NCBI GenBank assembly: GCA_002778195.1 | Contig: PCDI01000002.1 | Location: forward strand, 3,671,234 to 3,735,233 | Reading direction: 5' to 3' | From: Raffaelea ambrosiae | Taxonomy: Eukaryota; Ascomycota; Sordariomycetes; Ophiostomatales; Ophiostomataceae | Length of the DNA: 64,000 bases | Part shown: piece by piece, positions 10,732 through 22,032 of the stretch | Position numbering within the stretch: position 1 is the first letter of the stretch | How the letters are laid out: the number at the start of each line of letters is the position of its first letter | Program-made: the position numbers and the translations under genes | The notes under the pieces: model-generated | Databases searched by the model: none | What the model saw: only the letters and a program-made list of their open reading frames with translations | Told to the model about the DNA's origin: nothing

Positions 10732-13445
10732 CTATTTCATGGGTTGCGAGGGAGGCTCGAGAATGTGTGTGTGGCTATCCGCCTTTTGGACCTTGCCTGG
10801 TCCAATCTGCCTACAGATGACCGTGTTGGCGACCCAAGGGTCCTTGAGAATCTCGTCCATCTTTATCCGTTCCTTGGGGTCAATTTCAAGCATGCCTGCA
10901 ATGACATGCCGACTCTCGCGAGGCAGCAGGCGCAATATACGCCAAGGGCCTTTAATGACCTCGCGCTTCTCTGCAGGTTTGTCGGCCGGCTTCTCAGCCG
11001 GCTTCTCAGCCGGCTTTTCTGTGCTCTTGTCGGCGGGTTTGTCGGCAGGCTTTTCGGCGGATTTTTCGGCGGGCTTCTCGGCGGGCTTCTCGGCGGGTTT
11101 GTCGGCAACGACCGCCTTATCACCATTCTGCTCGTCCTTTTTGACGTCCGTCTTTGCTTCCGTCTTTTCATGCTTACCACTAGTCTCCTCGGCCTTCTTC
11201 GGGGCATCGCTGGGAGACTTGTGGCGAGAGAGCATCAGCTTCTTGGGGTCGTGGCCCGGAGTCGGATCTGCTGCGAAGAGTTTGAACGAGTTGTCCGTCA
11301 AACGCGGGACTTTCCATGGGAACCTTCTGAGGGTCATGCAGCAGAAAATGATCGCCAATGACCAGATATCGACGGCAGTAGGGTCGTATTTGCGTTCATC
11401 GTATACCTCTGGGGCCAGGTATGGGTCAGAGCCCACTATGCCTACAAATCAGTTAGCCTAGGAACTACGACAAGCACGAGACAACAAGTAAAGGCAAGAA
11501 GAGCAATACACACCTGTAGCCATAACGATGCCGTTCTCGAAGGGATATTTGAAAACATGTGCACTTCCAAAGTCGATGATCTTCATAATTCCGTCCTGGC
11601 TGACAACAACATTGTCCAGCTTCAAGTCGCGATGTGCCAGACCCATGCTGTGCAAGTAGGTCACGCCGCTCAGAATTTGCAGGAAACAGCAGGCAATCTC
11701 GGGCTTACTCATTTTTCCTGTCATGACGATGGCAAATAGGTCGAAGGGCGCATATTCCATGACCTCGTACCACTTCGTCTTTTCGCGAATAATGTCGAGC
11801 GTCTCGATAATGTTGCCGTGGTGCAGGGACGAGCCAATGCAATATTCCGCCGTCAACTTCTTCACATATTCCTTCTCGGTCTCGTACGTGTGGCGAGGTC
11901 TAAACTCCTTGACAGCAAAGACAGTGTTGTCTTCGCTCCGCTTCATAAGACGTACGGAGCCACCGGCACCGGCGCCGAGCACTTTGCCTAGCTTGCCGTA
12001 CTTTGATGTAAGGGTGTGTTCGTCGGCAAAGGGAATCTGCGTCGTAGCAGAAGCTGTTTTGGATACGCTAACCCGGGAACGAACAGACGCAGCCGGCGAC
12101 ACGGCACGCTTGATCTTGTGGTGGTGGGCTGGACCCAGCTTGAAGAATCTCTTCAGGTCAGACATGGAGCCCTGACGGCTGGTGGCGTTGGGCGAGGAGC
12201 TGCCGTCGTGATGGCTTGTATGTGTGGACTCATCTTTGCCGCTTTTGTGGTGGTGACTGCTGCCAAAGAAACTAGAATGGCGTCTATCATCCTTGCTCTT
12301 GTGGACTGAGACCGAAGACGACGTGGGTGATATGTCCTTCTTCTTAGAGAATCGCGAGAACATAAACCGTGGCTCGATCTTACTGGGAGCCGTGCGCTTG
12401 TGGGCGGCATATGGGTCGTTGGCGTCGCCGGCCGGTGTGATCGGACGCGAATAGTACTGGGATGCTGTCCGCTCGGCAGATCCAGGACTCGCTTCGCGGG
12501 ACACGGGCTGTGAGCCGCCAGCGACCGAGCCGCTTCCGCTTCCGCTTGTAGTGGGCCCGACAGCGAACATGCCCTTGCGGTGGTCGCCCAAGTGCTGCTC
12601 GTGGCCTTCGGGGGCGGTGGCAGGGCGCTGCGCGCCGGTGGTGTCATCGGACGAGGACTGCTGGTTGGCTGTGGTGGCGAGAGAAGTTGGGGCGGTGGTC
12701 TCCTGTCCGGTAGACTCCTGTGGGGTGATAACGCCATGGCGAGGACCGCCGGCTTCCGTGGACATCATTGGGGATTTGGCATCTGCCTCGATATGGGAGG
12801 TACCTGAGGGCGTCAGCGGCGGGGACTGCACCCCAGGGATTCTGGCGTGAAGCCTGGGGGAAGATGACCCACCAGCTGAGCTTGACGTATGTTGCCGGCT
12901 GGCGTGTTGTGACCCGTCTTCGTGTGAAGCGACCTGGTGTGGCGGTTAGCGGGAGTCTGTGCTGCTCGTTGAGCTGTGCAGGGCTGTGTAGGACGGGATG
13001 GAACGCTTTTCTAGCCCGACGGGCCCGAATGGCCCGACAGTGGCATCTGGCAAGAAAAATCTGGACCCCCTGGACCACCTGGGCCATCTGGATCGCCTGG
13101 TCCATCCAATCTCGCTCCGACTGCCTAGACTGTTGTACTTACCCTAGATGCCGGCAATGAGACGGGCTCGTAGGCAAAGTTGGCTATTCTAAGGCCCTGG
13201 AGATGTGACGTCTTGAGCGACACGGCGAGGTCGCGGATCTGGTCGGGCGTTACGTCGGCCTTGGCACTGCCCTCGGCCGGGCTCTGTGAATCTGTTTGCA
13301 GGGGCTCGACGGCGTCGATCTCCTCGACCTTGGACTCGAAGCGTACGGTCGGGCTGGCCTTTCCTTCGGACGGTGCGGAGACGCCGGAAGCGCCGGGGAT
13401 TGGGGCATTCTCGGTCTGCCCAGGCGCCTTGTCCGTGCCTGTCAT
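10732..13445 (-). CDS. Serine/threonine protein kinase, HAL/NPR1 family (SAT4/HAL4-like)
   Basis: Fungal-specific kinase family that in yeast regulates plasma-membrane potassium and nutrient transporters. Three exons (13143-13445, 11514-12933, 10732-11441) give 810 aa. Residues 1 to about 405 are low-complexity, Ser/His-rich and probably phosphoregulated. The catalytic domain starts near 412: glycine loop GAGAGGSV, AVKEF lysine K443, HRDLKLDN with D537, DFG D555, then SDPYLAPE of the activation segment built across the second intron. An insert of about 100 residues (about 632-736) separates the WSLAIIF region from the last subdomain (LLPRESRHVIAGMLEID); it is Lys/Glu-rich and holds eleven KPAE-type tetrapeptides. 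All motifs needed for activity are present. HAL4/SAT4 is the closest named relative I recognise; substrate is unknown. Confidence 0.88.
10966..11103 (-). repeat. 12-bp coding minisatellite (KPAE tetrapeptides) in kinase domain
   Basis: About eleven in-frame 12-bp units encode K-P/S-A/T-E/D, interrupted by a few Asp and Ser variants. Perfect and near-perfect units alternate, which suggests recent expansion. The tract is confined to the insert between kinase subdomains and keeps frame throughout. Confidence 0.85.
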
Positions 13446-15974
13446 GGGGAAGTTGTGTTAGCAGTCTGGCAGCATGTGCGTGCGCGTGGTCTTCTCCAGC
13501 GTGCGGCATATGCTGTAGAGCGAATTGTGCGTAGAGCGGGTGTTGTTCGTCAACCGGGAATATATACTCCCGGAAGGGGAGGGATGAGGGCTGCTTTTGT
13601 GCTAAGGCGCAAGCAGGGCCAGCCAGGGAACACGCGGTTTGCGCAAGCTAGCGGGGTACATTGATCTAGCGATAGAGGTTGCAGTATCAATCCACACGTA
13701 CCTGCTGGGCGCGCATCCTCCGTTCCTCCACTCATGTTTGGACGACAGCAGAGCTCGCAGGCTTCGCTGCAGGTTTAGGCGTTGAAAAGGGATGCGGGTG
13801 GCAGTTGAGACTCGGGAATTGCTGGCGAACCGTGGCGGCGGAGGCAGAGAACGGGGCGCTAGCTGGCGAGGAGGGAAAAGGGAACAATGGCGAAGGAGAT
13901 GAGTCGAAATCGATATTGGGAGGGGCCCAAAGGGCGAGAAGGGCTCGCAGGGCGAGATGAGCATCCAATTGACGCGGGCGATAAGACGGGTAAAGCAGAA
14001 AAAACTAAGATAGAAAGCGCAGGTTTGGAGAGAAGGGGCGCCGCAGACGGCCGGACAAAGAAGAAAAAAAGGAGAGAGGAGAAGGCAGTGCCTGTTGTGT
14101 CGGCGGTCGAAGAAGGAGATTTGAGACACGAGAACAAAAAGAATGCAGAGTGCAGAGTGCAAGAAGGCAAAGAACGCAAAATGACCACACTCAGCACCAA
14201 TATCCGCCACTACAGAAGTGAGCAGAATGGCAGAATGGCAGAATGGCAGACTGGGCAGGGCAGCAGAGGAGGGGCGGGCAGGAGGGAGCAAAAAAAAAAA
14301 AAAAAAAATCAGACTGGGCGAACGGCTTTGGCGCACGCACTACGTAACGATGGACGAGTGGCGCCTATGATGCTCAAAAGCGAGAGCGATCGCTGGCTGG
14401 CGGGGCAGGCGGCGGGTTGTCTGGCACGGGTACAAGACGGAAGGAGCGATTTGCTCGATGCGGCAAGTACGGTGCAAGGGCTGCCAGGGCTGGACCTGGA
14501 AGGGCAGGAGGGGGGCAGCGCGAGTGGCACTGAGGGAAAGAGCAACTGTGCGCCAACAGCAGCAGCAGAACGGATAGGACAGGAGCGGGTACGGGCGGGC
14601 AGGCAGGCAGGCAGACGCTGCAGAGCTGCGCTCTCTAGCCAGGGCTGTCACAGGCTTTTAAGTGCTTTATGCAACCCGAGTCCAAATGGCCTGCCAGTGA
14701 TGGGCAACTCTTGGCCAGGGCCACTGGGCCCCCCCGTCCTCGGACCAGACGGCATCGTTGGGGTGGCCAGGTCGGACCACCAGTGCCGGCCGGCTCGGAA
14801 AGGCAGGAACGAGACATGCGATAATGCAAATAGCCCAGGCAGGAGCACAAAAGCCGCCAAAGCACCCCAAGAGCCATACGACCGCCACGAATCCGATAAA
14901 GCAACCCAACCAGCACCCATGTGCGTAAGATCGTACATAGTAACTACATAGCAATACCATGGTATCTTACTATGCACAAGATATTATTACCCTTTGCGAC
15001 TAAGTCTGGGCCCTGCTCAGCCACGCCCGCCCAGATCAGCAGCTGGTCGGCGGTCGCTTTACACGTCTGACCCGTCTGAACAGCAGACGGCTGACCCGAC
15101 AAACAGGGTGGCATTCAGCGGGCAAGCAAGCAAAAGATATTACGGCGTATCCAGGACGACACAGATGTCCACATAGACGACGCCCCGAAGGCGCCACGCA
15201 CCAACTCTGCAAAGGAGAGACGGCTTCTAATATGCACCCATTGCACCAATTGTTGGCCCCTGCAGCGCGATGTCGCCGTCGGCTAGCCCGTGGCCATCGC
15301 CGTTAATAAGACGGCCTACAGGGCAGAAGCCTGCACTGTCGCTGGATCTGTCTGTGGCGCCTGCAGAGTCAGCTCATCGCCCCTGAGCAAGCACGCTACA
15401 GCTGGCCGCCATTGTGCCACAGGACAGCCGCGAGGCTCCCACCAGTTCGTGTCAGATATTAACTGAGTTAAATAAAGCCCGCCGCGATCCTTTGTGTTTG
15501 AGACTTGCGTGACAGCCACACAATGCGTCTGTTCCTGGTCGGCGCCGTTGTCGAGGTTGCAGGCGGCCGGCGGCCGCAGATCCTGCCCTGCGATCTTTTC
15601 CTCCTTTCCCGCAATATTGGACAAACACATCTGATTCATCACCCTACCGGCAGTTGGCTGTACTTTGGTATGTCTGTTATGTCCCGGACATGTCTTCTGC
15701 GCATGGGGACCTGCCCAGAGCTCTTGCCGTACAGGGCAACAATGCCTTTGTTGCCCCTGCCTTTCCCGGCTGCCCGAACTTTGGCAGTAGCGACCGACCG
15801 CAATTAGCTGCGATCTTAGTGGCTGCTTTCTGTAGCTCTCTCTTGCCTCGGTCCCACCCAATATAATCTTGTCTTCCCTTTCATGGCCGGCATGGATGCT
15901 AATTAGATTGCAACATCTCGCATGACTTCCCACGCCCCCAGCTCCGAAAACCACCCCCCCGTGCTGCCGCCGTG
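13446..15974. other. Spacer upstream of kinase and radical SAM genes
   Basis: Divergent promoter space for the kinase (minus) and the radical SAM gene (plus). A 354-codon plus-strand frame at 13887-14951 is low-complexity, crosses a 20-base A run, and has no domain, so I do not call it. A GGCAGGCAGGCAGG run lies at about 14600-14612. A 12-bp perfect palindrome ATACCATGGTAT lies at 14954-14965 between ACATAG and CTATG words. Confidence 0.45.
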
Positions 15975-17418
15975 ATGAGACCGGCCGCCGGCTCCCGTTC
16001 GCTGCTTGGCCAGCGGTGGCAGCGTCTTGGCACGGCGCGCACCTTACGGCCAGCATTGTCTGCAGCACCATCGCCGACCTCTCCTGCTTTGTCGTCACCA
16101 TGGCGCCGGCTGCCCGGCAGCAGACGAACGCTCCACCTGGCGCCGCCGTTTCTGTTGGACGACTACCTCCCGCGCTTCCTCACGCTGTCCGAGGTCGACG
16201 CCTCCAAAAAACGCTCCCGTGCGTACGCGCACCTGCGTAACTGCAACCTGTGTCCGCGCATGTGCGGCGTCAACCGGTACGAGACTACGGGCATGTGTCT
16301 GATAGGGGAGAACACAAAGGTCAACGTCATTGCGCCGCATTTTGGCGAGGGTACGTTCCACGGCCGGCTGCCGGCACCAGGGGCAGGCCGGGCAGGCCAG
16401 GAAGGCGAAAAAGACGAAGAAAGACGGAGGAGAACAACACCGGGGTCCGAGTGATGGGGAGGGGGTGCCCTGCTGGGAGCTCTACCCGAGACTGCAGAGA
16501 CTGCATTTGCTAACAAACTGTTGTGTGCAGAGCCGTGCATCCAGGGCCACAATGGCAGCGGTTCTGTCTTTTTCAGGTGAGACGAAACGGGCGCCAGTCT
16601 GCCGTCGTCCCCTGTCCCCCTTGCCTCCCGACGACGCTGCCACTAACACGGAACAACACAGCATGTGCAATCTTCGCTGTTCCTTCTGCCAGAACCATGA
16701 TATCAGCCACCAGCGCAACGGCATGGACCTCTCACCGGGCGAGCTGGCCGAGTGGTTTCTCAAGCTGCAGGAGGTGGGCAGGGTTCACAACATCAACCTC
16801 ATCACGCCCGAGCACGTCGTGCCGCAGGTGGCCCTGGCCCTGCTGGATGCACGCCACAACGGCCTGACCGTGCCCATCATCTACAACTCGTCATCGTACG
16901 ATTCCCTTGCCTCGCTCGAGCTCCTCGACGGCCTTGTGGACATCTATCTGCCCGACTTCAAAGTCTGGGAGCCGACCACGTCACGTCGCCTCCTCAAGGC
17001 CGATGACTACGCCGCGGCAGCCCGCGAGAGCATCAAGGCCATGCATGCCCAAGTGGGCGACCTCTGTTTCACGGGTGACGGCATTGCAAAAAAGGGCGTG
17101 CTCGTGCGCCACCTGGTGATGCCCGGCCTGGAAGCGGAGGGCGCAACCATCATGCGTTGGCTGGCCGAAGAAGTGTCGAAAGACACCTTTGTCAACATCA
17201 TGGAGCAATACCATCCGGATGCGCATGTTGGCAAGCCCAAGCGGCGGGGCAAATCACATGCAGCCGATGGGAGCGAGCCTGCCAGCAACGAGGTTCGGTA
17301 TGCCGATATCAATCGCGCTGTAACCGACCAGGAGATATCCACAGTGCGGAAGGCTGCTGAAGAAGCCGGGTTGTGGAGGTTCTGCGACCCTCCCAAGCAC
17401 GACGGATTTGCCATTTGA
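15975..17418 (+). CDS. Radical SAM protein, pyruvate formate-lyase-activating-enzyme-like
   Basis: Iron-sulfur enzyme of the PflA-like radical SAM group. Three exons (15975-16350, 16531-16576, 16662-17418) give 392 aa. The 46-nt middle exon is required: only after splicing does the FFSMCNLRCSFCQNHD segment with the cluster motif C143-x3-C147-x2-C150 appear. A second cysteine set, C90-x2-C93-x3-C97 in CNLCPRMCGVNR plus C108, precedes the radical SAM core and is typical of this subgroup. Residues 1-55 are Arg/Ser-rich with no acidic residue, which looks like a mitochondrial presequence. The GEE, LPDFKVW and MPGLEAEG segments follow the family pattern. Fungi of this kind are not known for pyruvate formate-lyase and no glycyl-radical partner is in the window, so the substrate is unknown. 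An upstream in-frame GTG is not used. Confidence 0.87.
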
Positions 17419-18072
17419 TTGTTTCGACAGAATGCAGATGCGTATTTTTTTGTCCTCCTCCTGACAGTCTGCTGGAAGCAAGGGGGGGGATATATCACCT
17501 AGGTGTCAGCAAACGCCGTCCCTTGCACGACGCCTGAGCTGCAGGGCTAGAATAGCCAAACCTGAAAGAGACACCAGGGATTATGGCAAGGTGAGGGGAA
17601 CAAGGATATTTGAAGGGGGAGGCCTTCTTATTTGCTCATTCGAAAAGCTTCGGGTTGCACCCTCTCAGAAACCTACCTGAGATTAAGCTCCAATAGGCAC
17701 TTCCGGAGCGCCAGGCTCTTACTAGAAGACTCTGTGAATGGCTCTTTGTGTGGCTCTTCGTGCCTCCTTGCTTGGCTACAATCTGCTTCGTTTAGAGGCT
17801 TCGGTCGTCTGCCAACGCAAACAGGCTTCTAAATGTGGAACTCCTCCCCCTCCCTTGATGGCGGCTTAGTTGTGCCGTGCTTGTTCAGGTCCCTGCCAAC
17901 CAACACCTTCTGATTGTGGCCAATCGACAATTGTTGGCCGAGGCAGTAAATTGGCCCAGATCTCATATAGGGCGCAAGACGCAATTCCTTACTTATATTA
18001 GACCTTGCGTCTTTTTATACGTACAACGTTGGAGCGGTGCTACCAGTTCCTGGCGCATCCTGGGCGGCCCTG
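17419..18072. other. Spacer downstream of radical SAM gene
   Basis: No gene seen. Contains the 3' flank of the radical SAM gene (a short G-run near 17483) and the leader of the next gene. The frame of the next gene is open for twelve codons before its ATG, which is why a slightly longer reading is possible but unsupported. Confidence 0.45.
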
Positions 18073-19479
18073 ATGGATGAATCCAAATCCTCGAGAATTT
18101 GTGCAGACTCGATGGAGCGAGACTCTGGACACAGCAAGGCCCCCGGCTCGAACAAGGTACAACAACAGCGCAGGTCGCGAGAATCAACACAGACGAAGCC
18201 GCCACCCGGTCAGCGGGTAATTTCCATCTCCAGTTCCACATCGACCCATCATCCTGCGAAACCCGAACGCAAACACCGGCGACATACTCCAGCACCGTCT
18301 AAGCCTGGTACTTCTGGGGAGCCCAATAATGCCCCCAGCCACCGACAGGTTGACGCAACTCGCGCAGTAACTTGGCAGTCACCGCTGGCTTGCTATTTTT
18401 CAGACGGGGCGTACGGCTCTCGTTCTCGGCAGATAGGATTCGACTTTCGAACATTTGAGCAGGTACGCGATGAGTACCAGTATCTGTCTGCGAGCCTCAG
18501 CCACCAGGGTGAGAGGGTGCGAGCACTGCTCGGGTCATTATCGACCATTCATGGCCAGCACCTGGAGGCCAAAACGGCGGGCGAGGCTCGGAAGCTACGC
18601 AAAGACGCCGGGTTTGTGCAGAGTAGGATTTCAGACGCTGAGCAGCAAGAGAGGATGATCTTGCATCGGTTGGTCGACGTGTGGTCCGAGATGCAGAGCC
18701 GGCAACGGCTCTGCCAGCTGCAGCACCAGCAACTCATGGCACAAGCGATGGTTCAGGAGAAAATACAAGCACAGGCAAACATTCAAGCGCCCCAAACTCT
18801 CCCACCGACACCAGTCTCCGCTGTTGACGAGATGGTAACACCTACGGAGCAGTCTCTAGGCACAGTTGCAGTAGGAAGTGCAGTGGGAGATGCAGTTGAC
18901 GACGAGGCTGCAAAAACGACAGTGGATTCAGCCAGGAACACTCCAGGTGGCGTGGCGGGCACTATTATGGGAGATGCAGACTTGGCAACGCAGCTCCTGG
19001 CCATATCTGAGCTTGCTGTCAGTCCCGTGTCCCCTGGCCCTGGCTTTACTGTTCCTGCCAGTCCTTTGTCTACCACGGCTCCTTCGATGGGAAGCCCTAC
19101 GGCCCCAGAGTTCCAGCCTCAGTCACCTGTTATCGACATCACGTCTTCTGTGTCAATTCTTGGACTATCTTCGGCACAGCCAGACCAGGTGCATCCAGGC
19201 ACGGTATTGGCTGAAGGAAAAACTTTGGGTGAGACGGCTGTCACTCAGCCGGAAGCCAGGACTGAGAATCTTGGAGCTGCAAAGCAGGCCGTTCTTCAAT
19301 ATGTGTACGCGGCCACCGGCTGTGGGGGTGTTGAAAGGGCGCGAGAAAACCCAGCGACCAAGCAGAATGTAAATGCTTGCAGGCGAAACTCACTCAGCGC
19401 TTTGAGCGATGAACGGAGCAGCGAGAGGCGACTGAGCCTGCCAGCACCCCGATTTTTGTGGCCAGAGGAGACAGCTTGA
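18073..19479 (+). CDS. Hypothetical protein with central coiled-coil
   Basis: Intronless frame of 468 aa starting at the ATG of MDESKSSRICADS. I do not recognise a named domain. The N-terminal third is Ser/Pro/Lys-rich and basic. The middle (about 120-235) is the ordered part: it begins FDFRTFEQVRDEYQYLS, is rich in Leu, Glu, Gln and Arg with heptad-like spacing, and runs into a Gln-rich stretch (QLQHQQLMAQAMVQEKIQAQ). The C-terminal half is Ser/Thr/Pro/Val-rich and likely disordered. No signal peptide or membrane segment. It lies alone between the radical SAM gene (same strand) and a convergent NECAP gene. Probably a real fungus-specific protein, since a 1.4-kb frame with a plausible helical core is unlikely by chance, but no function can be assigned. 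Confidence 0.7.
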   Translation: MDESKSSRICADSMERDSGHSKAPGSNKVQQQRRSRESTQTKPPPGQRVISISSSTSTHHPAKPERKHRRHTPAPSKPGTSGEPNNAPSHRQVDATRAVTWQSPLACYFSDGAYGSRSRQIGFDFRTFEQVRDEYQYLSASLSHQGERVRALLGSLSTIHGQHLEAKTAGEARKLRKDAGFVQSRISDAEQQERMILHRLVDVWSEMQSRQRLCQLQHQQLMAQAMVQEKIQAQANIQAPQTLPPTPVSAVDEMVTPTEQSLGTVAVGSAVGDAVDDEAAKTTVDSARNTPGGVAGTIMGDADLATQLLAISELAVSPVSPGPGFTVPASPLSTTAPSMGSPTAPEFQPQSPVIDITSSVSILGLSSAQPDQVHPGTVLAEGKTLGETAVTQPEARTENLGAAKQAVLQYVYAATGCGGVERARENPATKQNVNACRRNSLSALSDERSSERRLSLPAPRFLWPEETA

Positions 19480-19942
19480 GAATGTAGTATTACTAGGAAA
19501 GTTTTGATGTACTATACAGGGGAATATGTTTCAAATGACCTTTTTTTTTGCCCCGGGGTTCGATACAACGAGCGCCCTTGAGGGATTTGCTAGCCAAAAA
19601 CCAGTCTGTCACGGACGTGTGCACTACATTGCCGAGCACAGGGAGTGGCACAGGAGTATATCAAAAGTGGAAAATGCAGCGCGAGATAATCGTGATAAGC
19701 AAGATCACCCAGATCAAGATCAGGATCAAAGCAGAAAACAGGAGCAGAAACAAAATTAGATGCAAAAAGTCCCAGATTGTGCTGTTTGAGACTTTTCTGC
19801 TGTCTCAGAGGTATATCGGAGGTATATGGGTAAAAGTGCATGGTACAGTTTATGGGACAGTTCATGGGCAGTTCGTGGGACAGCAATCTCTTCATAGCAA
19901 ACAACCAAAAACAGCAGACTCGTTCGTTCATAAAAAAAAAGA
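19480..19942. other. Convergent 3' spacer
   Basis: Lies between the stop codons of the coiled-coil gene and the NECAP gene. A/G-rich with repeated ATCAAGATCAGGATCAAAGC-like words near 19708-19735. No gene seen. Confidence 0.45.
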
Positions 19943-20830
19943 TCAAGCAAACTCTCCAAACTGTCCGTCATCGAACCCCAGGTCAGCCGCAGACTTGCTC
20001 CCTAATGTACTGGCGCCATGGATAGACTGCCGGTTGGCGGTCCGGGGATTGGAAGGCGGCGGCGGCAAGGCGAAGGAGCTGGACGAAGACGATGCGGGCG
20101 GCGGCGGCGGCGGTAGAGAGAAGCCAGACAAGCCGGATGAGCCGGACGAGCCGCTGTTACTACTCGGGGAGGAGCCGGTGTTGCTGTGCTGGCCGCGACG
20201 GCCGAATTTGGAGCCGCTGAGGTTGACGGTGATGGTCTCGCCCTCCTTGAGGCTGTAGTCGTGCTTGGCCGCGGCCTCCTCTTCCTTTTTCTTCTGGGCG
20301 GCCAAGGCGGCGGCAGACGCGGACTTCTTGCCGCCGCCGCCGCTGCCGCTGCCGCCGCCCTCATCGTCCAGACCGGCCGTCTTGCGCGCCTCCTGCAGGG
20401 CGACGCCAAAGTCAAAGGACTCGGGCCGCTCTTCGAAGCCGATGCCCAGCGTGGCCTTGCGGCCCTGGCCGTCCTGCACGCGCAGGGCAAAGAAGCGGGC
20501 GCTGTCCAGGGCGGCCTCGACCACGGCAGCCGACGTGTACGGGGCGGCGGCAAACAGCTGGCCCGAGGACGGGTCCTCGAGGATGACGTCGACCTTGACG
20601 TTTTCGGAGGAGCCATTGTCGTCGTCGGTCTCGATGCCGGTCTCGAGAACCCGCAGGCGCGCGGTGAAGATGTGGCGCTTGGGGTCCTCGGTCCAGGTGG
20701 CCGCTGTGTAGCCCTTGGTGGACGTCAAGGGCGGGATCTGGTAGACGTGGACCTTGGGGGCCACAAAGAGGACGCGCTGGATGGCGTCGGCCGGCAGCGG
20801 CTGGCCGGTGGTGGGGTCGATGGAAGCCAT
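19943..20830 (-). CDS. NECAP-like adaptin-ear-binding endocytic protein
   Basis: Intronless, 295 aa. The N-terminal domain (about 15-165) is the PH-like NECAP fold that works with clathrin adaptors such as AP-2: it opens with RVLFVAPKVHVYQIPPLTST, then TWTEDPKRHIFTARLRV, and ends with RKATLGIGFEERPESFDFGV, all signature stretches. The C-terminal part is low-complexity: a Gly/Ser run, a Lys/Glu helix (AAQKKKEEEAAAKHDYSLKEG), the segment ETITVNLSG, then Pro- and Ser-runs and a final DDGQFGEFA peptide of the kind that contacts adaptor ears. The gene is head-to-head with the eIF2B alpha gene about 1.2 kb away. Family assignment is firm; an endocytic role in this organism is inferred. Confidence 0.92.
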   Translation of the reverse strand: MASIDPTTGQPLPADAIQRVLFVAPKVHVYQIPPLTSTKGYTAATWTEDPKRHIFTARLRVLETGIETDDDNGSSENVKVDVILEDPSSGQLFAAAPYTSAAVVEAALDSARFFALRVQDGQGRKATLGIGFEERPESFDFGVALQEARKTAGLDDEGGGSGSGGGGKKSASAAALAAQKKKEEEAAAKHDYSLKEGETITVNLSGSKFGRRGQHSNTGSSPSSNSGSSGSSGLSGFSLPPPPPPASSSSSSFALPPPPSNPRTANRQSIHGASTLGSKSAADLGFDDGQFGEFA

Positions 20831-22032
20831 GATGGGGCCAAGAAAGAAGGCAATGAATGGAAACTTTGTGTGCGTGTGTGTGTGTGTGTGTTTGTGTGAT
20901 CACTAACAAGATGACGATTCTTCCCGTGTCCGCTCGATCTCGAGATGGCAAAGCAGAGCCTCTGCGATCGGGGAGATGGGGGGGAGGGGGCTGGGCTCTC
21001 GGCCTGCTGCTTGTTCGTTTCGCAAGAGACTGCAAGGGGACAGCCAAATGGAATAAATGCCTTCCTTGGCGATTCTCAATCGGGTGTCGAAGAAAAAAGG
21101 GAAATCAATACAACCTCAGATGCAGAAAGACGAAGAAGAAAAAAAAAAGGTCAATTGGGAGAGGCGGGGGTGACAAAAAGTAGAGCCAAGAAGACGAAAA
21201 CGAAGATTGGGAATTTCTGGGAACTCGATCGCAACAGTATATGGTCATCGCCAGATCTTGGCGGAGGGCTGTACGGAGTCCGTTCTTAGACCAGCTGCCT
21301 GCGCACTGCAGCAAAACGGCAGGAGCTCCAATCCAGGAACCGCCAGCCCGCAGCGCCTGTCGCACCTGCCCCGCGAACAGGGGGGAGCCCCTCGAAACAT
21401 TTGGGCGGTCGAGGGCGGCAGAACGGTCACTTTCGCAGTACGCGGACGGCACCAGGGTGGGATCGACCTTGAGTCACTCACACGTATTTTCGATCTTGAT
21501 GGCCAATTTGGCAGAACCACCATCTGGAAAAGCACACATCGACCCAACAACACACGACGAACGCACCGAAAAAGCGAGCCTCGTATTTGCTTAATCCATT
21601 TTTTTTACATTTTGCTGCCTCACTTGCTCTGTCCTCCCATTGACTCCATTTCGTTTGTTCCGACTTCTTTGTAGCGTCCGGGTTTTTTTTTTTCTTTCCC
21701 TTCTCGTCGGCTTTTTCTCGCCTTCTTCTTTTTTTTTTTTCCATTTTGGGAGTTGCTTTTTTTCCCCTTTCATATCTTGGCCAACTCGTCTTCTTCGGTT
21801 TCGCTACCCTCCCTGCAGATGTGAGGCTTACCTCTACTTCCCTTCGACGATCTTCTTTGTGCGAGAACGCTTCTCGGGCTTATATTAGCAGTGGATGCTT
21901 CGCTCGCTCTCTCGTCTTCCGGCTGGCCTTCCTCACTTCTCGACCCAGATCTTCTGGACCGTCTTGTCTGCGCGGCAACCTCCCGACAGCCTCGTCCACG
22001 CGCCCACGCCTGCCACCCGCCACACAGCCGCC
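20831..22032. promoter_or_regulatory. Divergent promoter region of NECAP and GCN3 genes
   Basis: The two genes are transcribed away from each other across this 1.2-kb gap. A GTGTGTGTGTGTGTG run lies just outside the NECAP ATG (about 20873-20891). The GCN3 side (21600-21800) is strongly T/C-rich on its coding strand, a common fungal leader feature. No coding frame or specific operator is supportable. Confidence 0.45.

Noticed and set aside
13887..14951. 354-codon plus-strand frame in the kinase upstream region
   Set aside because: Low-complexity Lys/Arg/Gly sequence running through a 20-base A run, no domain, and no matching splice or leader structure.
19548..19570. tRNA-like GGTTCGATAC word
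   Set aside because: It resembles a B box, but I could find no matching A box or cloverleaf arms around it.
20186..20899. 237-codon plus-strand frame over the NECAP gene
   Set aside because: Antisense shadow with poly-Ala and Gly runs; NECAP on the other strand has clear family blocks.
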